Source of the DNA: Deltaproteobacteria bacterium | GTDB taxonomy: Bacteria; Desulfobacterota; Desulfarculia; Adiutricales; Adiutricaceae | Length of the DNA: 64,000 nucleotides | Direction: 5' to 3' | NCBI GenBank assembly: GCA_031276865.1 | Contig: JAISMF010000093.1 | Location: 1 to 64,000, forward strand | Shown: positions 37,678 through 46,919 of the stretch, one piece after another | Position numbering within the stretch: the first letter of the stretch is position 1 | Layout of the letters: every line of letters begins with the position of its first letter | Position numbers and translations under genes: made by a program | The notes under the pieces: model-generated | The model's database searches: none | Seen by the model: the letters and a program-made list of their open reading frames with translations, nothing else | Told to the model about the DNA's origin: nothing

Positions 37678-38321
37678 GAAGACCTCCCCGTTTTAAAAAC
37701 CCCGGACTCTTCGCGGGCGAGCCAGTTTTCGAGGCTCTCGGCCGTCCGGTCCTTTTCGGAGAGGACGGCGCCGCCTAAGACCAGGCGGTCGAACTCGGCT
37801 TTCAAAGGGGATCCTTCCGCGAGCGAGAAGTCTATGTCCGCGGCTAGAGGCGAAATTCCGGACTCCCCCTGGGGATTGTAAGAGGCGGTGCAGAAATACT
37901 CTATGGAGGCTTCGGCCGGATAGAAGTTGCCGTGGGCGAAGCCCGGGGGTATCCAGATCCACTCCCCGAAATCGCCCTCCGGATCGAAGGGCATGTCGTA
38001 GAGGATGGCTTTCCCCAGGGTGGGGGAGCCGGGTCTAACGTCCAGCATGATGTCCACCATGCGTCCGTACACGGTGCGCACGAGTTTTCCCATGACGGGG
38101 TTCCACTGGAAATGCAGACCGCGGATCACCCCTTTTCGGGAGCGGCTCTCGTTGGCCTGAAAAAATCCCGGGAAAGGAAAACCCAGCTCCTCTTGAAAGA
38201 GCCTCTTAAAGTCCTCTTCCCGAAAATGTTCGGCGAAGTAGCCTCTGTGATCCCTGTAGCGCTGGTATCTCACGACTTTGCAGTCGGGTATCGCCAAAGG
38301 CTTTACGGAAATGATCTTCAT
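37674..38321 (-). CDS. rfbC: dTDP-4-dehydrorhamnose 3,5-epimerase family protein
   Basis: YRDHRGYFAEHFREEDF..FFQANESRSRKGVIRGLHFQWNP..KLVRTVYGRMVDIMLDVRPGSPTLGK..WIPPGFAHG. Confidence 0.94.
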   Translation of the reverse strand: MKIISVKPLAIPDCKVVRYQRYRDHRGYFAEHFREEDFKRLFQEELGFPFPGFFQANESRSRKGVIRGLHFQWNPVMGKLVRTVYGRMVDIMLDVRPGSPTLGKAILYDMPFDPEGDFGEWIWIPPGFAHGNFYPAEASIEYFCTASYNPQGESGISPLAADIDFSLAEGSPLKAEFDRLVLGGAVLSEKDRTAESLENWLAREESGVFKTGRSS

Positions 38322-39015
38322 AGGACGGACCCGGAACCGTTAAAAACATCTGCTCGTGAATAATCAAAGGGCTTTTCCGCCGGAAAAGCCCGGAAACGCC
38401 GAATATGCCGAATTGTAGTGGAAAGACCCCAGGTAGGCAAGCGGAAAAACCCAGCGTCCCCTTCCGGAAACGGCTTTCCGTTCATCGCCAAAAGGCCCGC
38501 CCGAAGGCCGTCGGGTTTTCCGGAAGGCCGTCTAAAAAATATTCCATCCCCCGAAACGGAAGCTCCGCCCTATTTCCGGGCCGCCCTCTCTCTTAAAAAA
38601 ACCTAAAACGCGCCAAAAAAACTAAAACGATTCCCCCGCGGAAAGCGTCGGCCTCGACCCCGCTTTCGCCTCCCTTTTTCGCTTCGGCTCCGCCGCCTCC
38701 CGGCCCTTGTCTTCCCCCCGCCTCCCTTCCCTCTCTTTCCCCTTTCTTCCGCTTCTCCGTCTCCGTCTCCATAACCATCGTCTTCCATCGACCCTCCTCG
38801 CTTCCTCCTCGTTTCCGCCTCGCCTCCTTCCCGCCTCCTTACTCTGGCCTCGTTATTTCTTCGCTCTCATTTTTCCTCTTTTTCTCCTTCCGTTTTAACG
38901 AACTTTTCTCCGTCTCCCCAAAAAGGCCCCGGAGCGCCTTTTAGGCGCCTTTCCGCCTCTCTTGTCCCGGAGCCGCCCCGGACGCGGTCTTTCAAAGGTG
39001 ACAAATAACACGTCA

Positions 39016-39035
39016 CGAACCCGGGCTCGGGTTCG
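39016..39035. promoter_or_regulatory. Palindrome, candidate activator site for the 39131 sigma-54 promoter
   Basis: CGAACCCG-GGCT-CGGGTTCG, next to GTGAC-N9-GTCAC (38998-39016). Confidence 0.45.
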
Positions 39036-39130
39036 AACGCGGGAAAAAAAAGGTATCTCTTTTCCCGCGGGATGGACTTTTTTTCCCTACGGACCCGTAT
39101 ATATTGGCTTTTCGATGGTAATTCCGAATT

Positions 39131-39146
39131 TGGCACAAAAGGTGCT
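39131..39146 (+). promoter_or_regulatory. Sigma-54-like promoter upstream of the GGDEF gene
   Basis: TGGCACAAAAGGTGCT: GG and GC at correct 10-bp spacing. Confidence 0.7.
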
Positions 39147-39200
39147 TTCAGGTTCGCTAGGGAAGAACGGTTCACACGCGCCGTATTCATGGAGGAAACA

Positions 39201-40538
39201 ATGAGAACATCGACGATACTGGTCCTGGACGCCTGGCGAGACAACGCGCCCAAGATAGCCCAGGCCGCGAGGCCCTTTTCCGCGAGGATAATGTGGGCGG
39301 AGAACTATAACGAGGCCAAGAGGCTCATAGCCGAGGCCAGGCCCCAGGTCATTCTCGCGGCGGACGATCTCCCCGGCCTCTCCCGGCCCGAGGAGCTGGT
39401 GGATCTGGTCAACACCTACCGCCTTCCGGCGCAGATCGTGGTCCTGACCAGGAACCCCGACTTCGAAAGGGGCATGCGGATGGTCCTTCACGGCGTCTTC
39501 ATGGTCCTCGAGACGCCCTTTCCGATGGAGAAGCTGCGCGTGGTGTTGAAGAAGATTCTGGACAGCTACGACATCTTCCACAGCATCACCGCGAAGAGCC
39601 CCCTGGACATCGAAAAGGAGCTGGCCATTTACAAGTGCCTGGCCTCCCACGAGGACATCCCGTATCTGGTGGAGACCATCCGCCAGGCCGCCTCCCATCT
39701 CTGCGAGGGGGCGAAAATCGAGGTGGAGCTGGCGCCCGGGCTCTCCGGAGCCGGAGAACGGCCGGCGGCCCAGGATGAGCCCATCATCAGTTTCGAGAGC
39801 CTCAAGCGTCCCGATCCCGGGGTGGAGACCCACAAGTTCTCCTGGAAGGGGGAATCCTTGGGCTCCCTCAACATCACCTTTCCCGATGGGCGCTCCGAAA
39901 CGCCCCCCCTGGATCAGGACACCTTGGACGAGCTGGTCTGGGCGGCCTCGCTGCACCTCTACCAGGCGAAAAGGTACCAAGACGCCCTGCGGCTCGCCTC
40001 CCTGGATCATCTGACCGGGCTTTTAAACCGCCGGGCCTTCTCGGAGAACCTGGCCAGGGAGTTCGCCAAGGCCGAGAGGCACAACACCCCCTTGAGCCTC
40101 CTCATGCTGGACATCGACCACTTCAAGAGCATCAACGACACCTTCGGGCACCAGGCCGGAGACGAGATCCTCAAATGGCTCGCCCGGATGATCAACCAGA
40201 ACATCCGGATGGGGGATCTGGCCTTCAGGATAGGCGGCGAGGAGTTCGCCGTGATTTTGCCCTGGGCCGACGAGGAGCAGGCTAAAATACTCGCCGAACG
40301 GCTCAAGAGCGCCCTCATGGAGGACGGAGGCGTGAAGATCCAATCGCTCACGCGCCCCACCGTCTCCCAGGGTATAGCCACCATGAAGCATTTTCTTATA
40401 AAAACGCCGGAGGATTTGATATACTGGTCCGACCAGGCGATGTACCTTTCCAAAAAGGAGGGACGCAACACCATCCGCCTGCTCACCGATCTGCGGGATA
40501 AGACCAAATTCGAGGATACCAGCTATGTCTTCCAATGA
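39201..40538 (+). CDS. Receiver-like + GGDEF diguanylate cyclase
   Basis: 'DHLTGLLNRRAFSENLAREFAKAERHNTPLSLLMLDIDHFKSINDTFGHQAGDEILKWLA..FRIGGEEFAVILP'. Confidence 0.93.
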   Translation: MRTSTILVLDAWRDNAPKIAQAARPFSARIMWAENYNEAKRLIAEARPQVILAADDLPGLSRPEELVDLVNTYRLPAQIVVLTRNPDFERGMRMVLHGVFMVLETPFPMEKLRVVLKKILDSYDIFHSITAKSPLDIEKELAIYKCLASHEDIPYLVETIRQAASHLCEGAKIEVELAPGLSGAGERPAAQDEPIISFESLKRPDPGVETHKFSWKGESLGSLNITFPDGRSETPPLDQDTLDELVWAASLHLYQAKRYQDALRLASLDHLTGLLNRRAFSENLAREFAKAERHNTPLSLLMLDIDHFKSINDTFGHQAGDEILKWLARMINQNIRMGDLAFRIGGEEFAVILPWADEEQAKILAERLKSALMEDGGVKIQSLTRPTVSQGIATMKHFLIKTPEDLIYWSDQAMYLSKKEGRNTIRLLTDLRDKTKFEDTSYVFQ

Positions 40539-41073
40539 AGAGCGCCGCAAGGGGCTGCGGGCCATGATGCCCACCCAGATGCTGTTCAACGTCCTTGACA
40601 GCCCGGCCGACTATATCCGGGGGCAGAACTCCACCGTCAAGAGGCTGGCGGCCCTCGACGCCGAGCCCACCCCCAATCCCAAGACGGAGTCCCATATCCT
40701 CCTCTCCAGGATCGACCGCAAACTATCCTTAATCTTAAGCATCTTAGCCGAAAGCAGCACCCGCAAGACCTACATGAACCAGGCCATGGTGCAGGATATC
40801 TCGGAGTTCGGCCTCTCCTTCGGTCACTACTCGGACTTCGCCATCGGATCCTATTTGGAGATCGGCTTGGTGCTTCCCTACTCCGAGGCCCGCATGATGG
40901 ACATCGCCGGCCGGGTGGTGCGCAACCTGGGCCAGGACGAGAACACCAGCTTCGAGCGCTACATGTACGGCTTCGAATTCACCGACATCCTCGGATCCGA
41001 CCAAAACGAGATAGTCCAGTGGATCTTCACGAAACAGCGCGAAGAGATAAGAAGGCGGAGGGAGAACGTCTAA
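40525..41073 (+). CDS. PilZ-domain-like protein
   Basis: Follows the GGDEF gene; 'VQDISEFGLSFGHYSDFAIGSYLEIGLVLPYSEARMMDIAGRVVRN..YGFEFTDILGSDQNEIVQWIFTKQREEIRRRRE'. Confidence 0.72.
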   Translation: MSSNEERRKGLRAMMPTQMLFNVLDSPADYIRGQNSTVKRLAALDAEPTPNPKTESHILLSRIDRKLSLILSILAESSTRKTYMNQAMVQDISEFGLSFGHYSDFAIGSYLEIGLVLPYSEARMMDIAGRVVRNLGQDENTSFERYMYGFEFTDILGSDQNEIVQWIFTKQREEIRRRRENV

Positions 41074-41353
41074 ACCATCGCCAGGGCATTTCCCAAGGCT
41101 TCTTTTAATTCCCTTGTCTGTTTAGATAATTTAACCATATTTAAATGTTTAAAAGTCATAATATTTCCGTTTGAAAATTTTTCGCTAAAAAGAGAACGAA
41201 ATACGGCCAAATATACGACTCGTATTATAAAAAACTTCCGCCCCCCGGCCTGAAAGATCGGCCCCGGTTTCGCGGGCCGGCCCATCCCCGGGGCAGCTGA
41301 AAAAAACTCTCCGCCGCGGGCGGAAGCCGTTAAAAAAAACCTGAAACTTTTTC

Positions 41354-41381
41354 AAGAGCGGAAGCCCCCGCTCTTTTTTTT
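41354..41381 (+). terminator. Rho-independent terminator
   Basis: AAGAGCGG-AAGCCC-CCGCTCTT followed by T-run. Confidence 0.7.
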
Positions 41382-41992
41382 CAGCCCCGCCCCCCCGAAA
41401 GACGACGGGCGGAGGGACGGAAAAAAAAGGCGCCGGCCGCGGAAATTTTTCCTTTTTTTCACGAAATCCCGTTCTTTTTCATCCGGCGCGTTTTTTTCAC
41501 CACCCCCAAATCCTTCCGGACGATCCCGCGCCGGCCAAGGAAGGCGTCCACGCGCGCGGGCTTCGAAACGGCCCGCCGGGGCGAGGGACGCGTATAGCGG
41601 GGCCTTTCTTGGTCCATGAAAGGCCACGACCGCGTCTTTCCGCCAAATGACGGCCCGCCGCCGCCTTGGGCCGCGCCCGCCGCCTTAAACAATAGTTTCA
41701 CGACGGACGGATAGTCCCCAAAGCCGCGGTCCGGATCAAGACGAAAAGGCCGTTTCGGACGGCGAATCGTTTCCGGTTCCGCCCGGCGCCCCGGGGAAGG
41801 CCCGGACCCGGGACGGGGGCCTCCGGAACAAAAAAGAGTCCCTTAGGGCCCCGCCGCCGTGGACGCGCGCCTTCCCCGGATTTTCACCTTCGCCGCCGAC
41901 CGGACCGGAGGTTTTCCGCTCGTCCGCCCTTCAGCGCGGTTTTCCCCGCGACCCCGCCCGGAGGGACCTTCCCGGGCGGAAGATTTTCCGGA

Positions 41993-42032
41993 GCGGTCCG
42001 GCGCGGTCCGCGACGCTCCGTAACGGTCCGGA
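41993..42032. repeat. 10-bp-phased CGGTCCG boxes (4 units, one degenerate)
   Basis: GCGGTCCGGC GCGGTCCGCG ACGCTCCGTA ACGGTCCGGA. Confidence 0.75.
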
Positions 42033-42035
42033 CCT

Positions 42036-42051
42036 TGGCACGGCAATTGCT
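42036..42051 (+). promoter_or_regulatory. Sigma-54 promoter without an obvious downstream gene
   Basis: TGGCACGGCAATTGCT, perfect TGGCACG-N4-TTGCW. Confidence 0.85.
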
Positions 42052-42061
42052 GTCATATTCG

Positions 42062-42235
42062 TCAAGGTTCCTTCCGCGGGGGCGGATATGTCCGCCCCCT
42101 GGAGGGGGTCTTCCGGGGCTTGGCCCCGGTCCTCCGCGAGCCGGAGTCTTTCAGACGGAAGCCCATGTTCCACGGTCCGGCGCTTTTGGCGGAAGGGCGT
42201 CCCCGGGAGGCGGAAAGTTTCATTTTTTCCGTTTA
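42062..42235 (+). ncRNA. Candidate sigma-54-dependent structured RNA (boundaries approximate)
   Basis: GGGGGCGGA-TATG-TCCGCCCCC (42078-42099) and CCGGGGC-TTG-GCCCCGG (42113-42129) directly downstream of the promoter; no plausible ORF. Confidence 0.35.
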
Positions 42236-42463
42236 GGATATTTTTAGTTCACCAGAACTTCTTAAAAATTTCCTCCCCGGCCCCTCTTCTCCCGGCCCCG
42301 CTTTGGGGCGTCTGAAAGAATCAGCCTTCCAGCCTCTTTCCCCTGGCAGGATTTCCGCTTTGACGGCCGTCCGGTTTTTCCGCTGAAATTACTTCAAAAT
42401 AGGCCAAATATCTTTAATTTACTTAAATTATTGAAACTTTTCGCCTAATAGAGTGGAAAAAAC

Positions 42464-42492
42464 TTGACAAACAGGCCTCCCGACATTATGAT
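42464..42492 (+). promoter_or_regulatory. Sigma-70 promoter of the zinc-ribbon/minor pilin operon
   Basis: TTGACA-N17-TATGAT. Confidence 0.75.
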
Positions 42493-42706
42493 TTAAGCGG
42501 AAGCTTTCCGCCCCCCGTTGGCGGAAAAAAAATTCAGGGCCGCTCCAAGTCCTTGAAAGCCGGAACTCGAAAACCGGCCTATGGGAGAAGATTCCGGAAG
42601 GAATATTCTCCAAATTCCGCCTCCGGCGCCGCGACTCCTCATTTCCGAAACGAGGAACGCCCTTCGCTCCGGAGCGGATGGAGCCCGCCAAGGGAGCCTT
42701 CTGAAT

Positions 42707-43480
42707 ATGTTGCTACACTGTCCCGGCTGCAGAACTAAATTGCGCCTCTCGGACGAGTACCAGAACAAGAAGGAAATTTGGATTAAATGTCCTAAATGCG
42801 GCGAACGCTTCAGGCCCCAGACGGAGGATCTGACCCTGCGACCGAGCGCGAAGCCCGGGGATTCCTGCCCCTTCCCCCAGAGACGGAAGGACGTGGAGGA
42901 CCTCCTGAGCCGCATGGATCTCGGCAAGCTGGATCGGGAGCGCCGGGAGGATGTCGACTTCTCCCTGGACGCGATTCCGGTCATACCGGACTCGCCGCCC
43001 AGGACGCGCGTCTACACGGCCGTGACCGTCTTCTCGGTGGCGCTGGTGCTGGTGGCCCTGGGGCTCATCTTCCACCACTCGGGCGCGGCCGAGGTTCAGC
43101 CGCCTCCGGACGGAACGCCGCCGCCCCTGGATTACGGCCAGGACATGCTTCTTTTCGACATGATGGGTCTCAGGGGGGACATCCTCCGCCTGCGCCACGT
43201 CGACAGGACCATAAACTACCGCGGCCGGGAATCAAGGATCTACAAGTACTTCGTGAGCAACCTGGCCCCGGACCTCTGCCAGGACATAACGAACCTACAC
43301 CTGTGGTCGCCTCGGACCGCGGAGGGCTTCAAAATGGTGGCCACCTGCCTGGACGCCAAAAAAGAGGCGGCGACTTTGGTGGTGAACTGGGACGTCGGGA
43401 CGGCCACCATAAAGGTCGCCGGGCGGCCCTTGGAAGTGGATCTGCCGCTGCCCCGTCCGGGCCGGGCGGGCGGCGGGTGA
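42707..43480 (+). CDS. MJ0042-type zinc-ribbon membrane protein
   Basis: MLLHCPGCRTKLRLSDEYQNKKEIWIKCPKCGERFRPQ, one TM helix. Confidence 0.85.
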   Translation: MLLHCPGCRTKLRLSDEYQNKKEIWIKCPKCGERFRPQTEDLTLRPSAKPGDSCPFPQRRKDVEDLLSRMDLGKLDRERREDVDFSLDAIPVIPDSPPRTRVYTAVTVFSVALVLVALGLIFHHSGAAEVQPPPDGTPPPLDYGQDMLLFDMMGLRGDILRLRHVDRTINYRGRESRIYKYFVSNLAPDLCQDITNLHLWSPRTAEGFKMVATCLDAKKEAATLVVNWDVGTATIKVAGRPLEVDLPLPRPGRAGGG

Positions 43481-43548
43481 GGCTGTTTCCAGCCGCCCGG
43501 GGGATTTCGTCACACCCCTTTCCGCCCCTTCCCGCCCGCCTTTTTTCG

Positions 43549-44739
43549 ATGATTTTACCGGAACTTTTCATCCCTTCGGCTCCGGCGCCTCAGACAGCAA
43601 GGATTAAAACCGTGAAACCAACCGCCTGGGACATTTTTAAATCGCGAACGATTGTTTCCGCCCCGAAGAGGACCCGCGGCTGCGAAAGCGGGCTCACCCT
43701 GGTGGAACTCCTGGTCGTCCTGGTCATCGCCCTCATCGTTTCCGGAGTGGCCTTTTCCGTCTACCGGGTGAACGCCAGCTACTATTACAAAGAGGACGCC
43801 TACCTCCAGCTGTACCAGAACCTCAGAGTCGCGCTCTACACCGTGTCCCGGGACGTGAGGATGGCGGGAAACGGCTTTTCGGTCCTTAACACCGGCAACA
43901 AGCGCATAGACGTCTTCTCCCCCACCCGGGAGACTTTGACGGGGATCTCGCCTCCCACCGCCACCAACGTCACGCCGGCCTTATTCTCCCACGCCGACGC
44001 CGAGCCCGGAAAGACCGGGGCGAGGGGCATCTTCGGCGTCGACGGGGGCGATAACGACCCCGATTCGCTCACCATATTCCGGGCGGAGCTGGAAACGGGA
44101 AGCTATCTGGGACATTTGGACGGAGACCCCTCGGGGAACGTCGTCACCATAGACAAAGACGTGGACCCCAAGGCTCTGCTTCCCGGCGACATCATCGCCC
44201 TGTCCAACGGCGAAAGGGCCATGGTTCTGGAGGTGGACCCCTCCTACACCCCGGGCGAGAGAGACATTCCCATTAAAACCGGCGGACGCTTCACCCCCGT
44301 CACTCTGCCCACCGACTTCCCCTATAACGGAGCCTCCCTCTACAATTTCCGCGACATAGTCTTCGTGACCTACTACGTGGATCAGGGCTCCAACACCCTC
44401 ATGGCCGATTATCACGACAACAGCCGGACGCTCTACGACGACGCGGCCAGGAAGTCCGTGGTCGTCTCCGGAAACATCGAGGATCTGGAGGTCTATTACT
44501 TCTTCTCGAACAACTCCATCGATATGACCACGGTGAGCTCCGATCCGGCCATCAGCTCCGCCCATTTAGACGGCGAGGACGTGAACGCCGTGGCCATCGG
44601 CATGACGGCCATCGCCCCCTACGGGGAAGGCGCCAACAACAAGGTCAGACCCGCCCTCTTCAACCGCCACGCGGGCGTCGTCAAGGACAACCGCCAACGC
44701 AGCACGCTGGTGCAGACCATAAACTTGAGGAACTATTAA
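43549..44739 (+). CDS. PilW-like minor pilin / type IV pilus assembly protein
   Basis: Prepilin motif 'CESGLTLVELLVVLVIALIVSGVAFSVYRV', PilW-like length. Confidence 0.82.
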   Translation: MILPELFIPSAPAPQTARIKTVKPTAWDIFKSRTIVSAPKRTRGCESGLTLVELLVVLVIALIVSGVAFSVYRVNASYYYKEDAYLQLYQNLRVALYTVSRDVRMAGNGFSVLNTGNKRIDVFSPTRETLTGISPPTATNVTPALFSHADAEPGKTGARGIFGVDGGDNDPDSLTIFRAELETGSYLGHLDGDPSGNVVTIDKDVDPKALLPGDIIALSNGERAMVLEVDPSYTPGERDIPIKTGGRFTPVTLPTDFPYNGASLYNFRDIVFVTYYVDQGSNTLMADYHDNSRTLYDDAARKSVVVSGNIEDLEVYYFFSNNSIDMTTVSSDPAISSAHLDGEDVNAVAIGMTAIAPYGEGANNKVRPALFNRHAGVVKDNRQRSTLVQTINLRNY

Positions 44740-45329
44740 TGAGCCGCCCTGACAAACGGACTTCCGGCGCGGCCAAGGGGAATATCCTTAAGGGATTCAC
44801 CCTCTTGGAGCTGATCGTGGTCATATCCATCCTGGGCATTTTGGCCGTGGTGGCCTACCCGGCTATGAGCCGCTTCGTTCCCAACCAGAAGGTCTCAAAC
44901 GAGGCCAAGAGGGTGGAGAGCTTTCTGCAAAAGGCCAGGGTCAACGCCTCCACCAAACAGAGGCCCATAAGGGTGGTGATAAACTGCGTCGCCAGCCCCT
45001 GCTGGATCGAGTCCCAAAAGGCGGTCTACAACGGGGCGAGCGTGGACTCCTGGACGCCCGAGGGCGACAGGCGCTACTTCAACACCATGGTGTCGTTGGT
45101 CAACAGCACCACCACCGGCGGACGCGACGGGGCGCGCGAGGTGCCCGGAGTGCGCTACGCCATCTACATGCCGGACGGCCGCGTCTACTCGGATCCCCGG
45201 CCTTTCGACATCTTCCTCTTCTCCAACCAGGTGGATTCCGCCGTCAACCCCAAGGAGGGCTGGCGGATCTCCGTCACCAAGGATTCCGGAAGGGTCGCCA
45301 CCAAACGGACCGAGCTCACCACCAGCTGA
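44739..45329 (+). CDS. GspH/FimT family pseudopilin
   Basis: KGFTLLELIVVISILGILAVVAYPAMSRFVPNQKVSNEAKRVESFLQKARVNAST. Confidence 0.88.
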   Translation: MSRPDKRTSGAAKGNILKGFTLLELIVVISILGILAVVAYPAMSRFVPNQKVSNEAKRVESFLQKARVNASTKQRPIRVVINCVASPCWIESQKAVYNGASVDSWTPEGDRRYFNTMVSLVNSTTTGGRDGAREVPGVRYAIYMPDGRVYSDPRPFDIFLFSNQVDSAVNPKEGWRISVTKDSGRVATKRTELTTS

Positions 45330-45361
45330 AAATCCCTTAAAGGGATCGCCACGGGGATAAA

Positions 45362-45850
45362 ATGCCTCTTCATTCCGACATAGGGCTTAAACCCCTCCCA
45401 CCCGGTCCGGGCGCCGTCAAACCCGGGTTCACCCTGGTGGAGGTCATCATAACCGTGCTCATCATCTCCATCGGCTGCCTGGCGGCCATGGTCATGCAGA
45501 CCAACGCCTTGAAGGGGAACACCCTGGCCGACAACTTGACCGTCGCCACCTTCCTGGCCGAATCGGAAGCGGAACGATTGGACTCGCTAAGCTTCGAGCA
45601 GCTGACCGCGGAGGTGGACGACGCGGCCGTCACCGACGGCAAGAAGGTGAAATACCTTAACCGCCAGTTCTTGAAGTGCCCCAACGACACCCCCGCGGAC
45701 TGCCCCGATTACCTGTACAAGATGGAGACAAGCTACTTTAAGAACTTCCCCACCAACTGGTCGCATCAGGTGGAGATAAAGGTGGACTGGCAAGACAACG
45801 TGGGCGCCCACGAAGTGGTCTACAGCAGCGTGTTCACGGATCTGCTCTGA
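45362..45850 (+). CDS. PilV-like minor pilin
   Basis: KPGFTLVEVIITVLIISIGCLAAMVMQTNALKGNTLADNLTVATFLAESEAERL. Confidence 0.85.
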   Translation: MPLHSDIGLKPLPPGPGAVKPGFTLVEVIITVLIISIGCLAAMVMQTNALKGNTLADNLTVATFLAESEAERLDSLSFEQLTAEVDDAAVTDGKKVKYLNRQFLKCPNDTPADCPDYLYKMETSYFKNFPTNWSHQVEIKVDWQDNVGAHEVVYSSVFTDLL

Positions 45851-45884
45851 AACGGGCGGCTTTTAAACCCGACCCTCCCAAAAC

Positions 45885-46541
45885 ATGATGAAAACACACA
45901 GCGTGAAATATTTGGAACCCGCCCCGTCTCGGGGGAACAGAAGCGGCATGATCCTGGCCTTCGCTCTGGTCATCCTCCTTTTAATGAGCCTCATGGGGAT
46001 AATAATCCTCTCCAGCACCCAGACCGAACTTAAGATCACCTCGAATTCGCGTCTGGGCCGCGACGCCTTCAACTCGGCGGACTCCTGCGCCAGGATAGCC
46101 ACCTACCTGACCCTGGTCAAGCTCCAGAATAAATCCGCCTCCTGGAGGGACGTCCTCACGACTCTCCCCGATCCGAGCCCGCGGTTTCCTTTGGAAGTGG
46201 AGGCCACGTCCAGGTTTGACGACGATTTGGAAATGGGCATCAACAATTTCGACTACGCCGCCCGCTATCTCCAAACCGGCCTGGGATCGGAACCGGCGGA
46301 TCCCCATCTCATCTTCAAGATCAACGGCAAAACCGTGGCCACGGCCGTGGTGTCTTTGGAGACTAAAAATCTTATACCGCCCGGCGCCTCCATCGATGGG
46401 GGGGAACCCCATGATTCCAGCGGAGGGTCGAGCCTCGAAGTGGGAATCATCGTGTCGGTCACCGGACGCACCCCCACCGTCACCGCGTCGGGGGACGAAC
46501 CGGCCTCGGTCGTGACCCTCATGTACCGCCACAAAATATAA
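45885..46541 (+). CDS. PilX-like type IV pilus assembly protein
   Basis: NRSGMILAFALVILLLMSLMGIIILSSTQTELKITSNSRLGRDAFNSADSCARI. Confidence 0.82.
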   Translation: MMKTHSVKYLEPAPSRGNRSGMILAFALVILLLMSLMGIIILSSTQTELKITSNSRLGRDAFNSADSCARIATYLTLVKLQNKSASWRDVLTTLPDPSPRFPLEVEATSRFDDDLEMGINNFDYAARYLQTGLGSEPADPHLIFKINGKTVATAVVSLETKNLIPPGASIDGGEPHDSSGGSSLEVGIIVSVTGRTPTVTASGDEPASVVTLMYRHKI

Positions 46542-46573
46542 CGGCGTCCGGAACGGGGACTCCGGAATAATTC

Positions 46574-46607
46574 AAAGCTCTTCGGGAATCCGAAGAGCTT
46601 TTTTTTT
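46574..46607 (+). terminator. Rho-independent terminator of the minor pilin operon
   Basis: AAAGCTCTTCGG-GAAT-CCGAAGAGCTTT + T-run. Confidence 0.95.
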
Positions 46608-46717
46608 CACCGGACGCGCCCTCCCCTTCGCCGGCGAAAACCGGGGCGGAGCGTGAAGGCCAAGGCCCGTCGGGCGCCCCGAATCCGCCCGGAAAGACGC
46701 CCTCAACCCTCGAATCC

Positions 46718-46919
46718 GGCCCCTCCGTCAAGACGGAGGAACCCCGTGAATCCGGCGGAGGGTCGAGCCGCGAATTGGAATCATCCTCAGGGTCGCCGGA
46801 CGCGCCTCCGCCGTCGCCACGTCGGGGTACGAACCGGCCGCGGCCCGCGGCCCGCGCGCGCCGCGGCTGTTTATAACGGCCTAGGGAACGCGTCGCCGGG
46901 AAAAATTAAAAGCTTTGAC
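46718..46919 (+). pseudogene. Decayed duplicate of the pilX-like gene 3' end and following sequence
   Basis: GGAGGAACCCCGTGAATCCGGCGGAGGGTCGAGCCGCGAATTGGAATCATC... aligns with 46383-46582 at constant offset of about 335 bp. Confidence 0.85.

Noticed and set aside
39011-39036. tRNA T-arm-like GGGTTCGAAC
   Set aside because: No acceptor, D or anticodon arms around it; it is part of a palindrome.
42796-43548. N-terminal part of the 647-aa ORF leading into the PilW-like gene
   Set aside because: Shadow of the zinc-ribbon gene; the prepilin start lies at about 43549.
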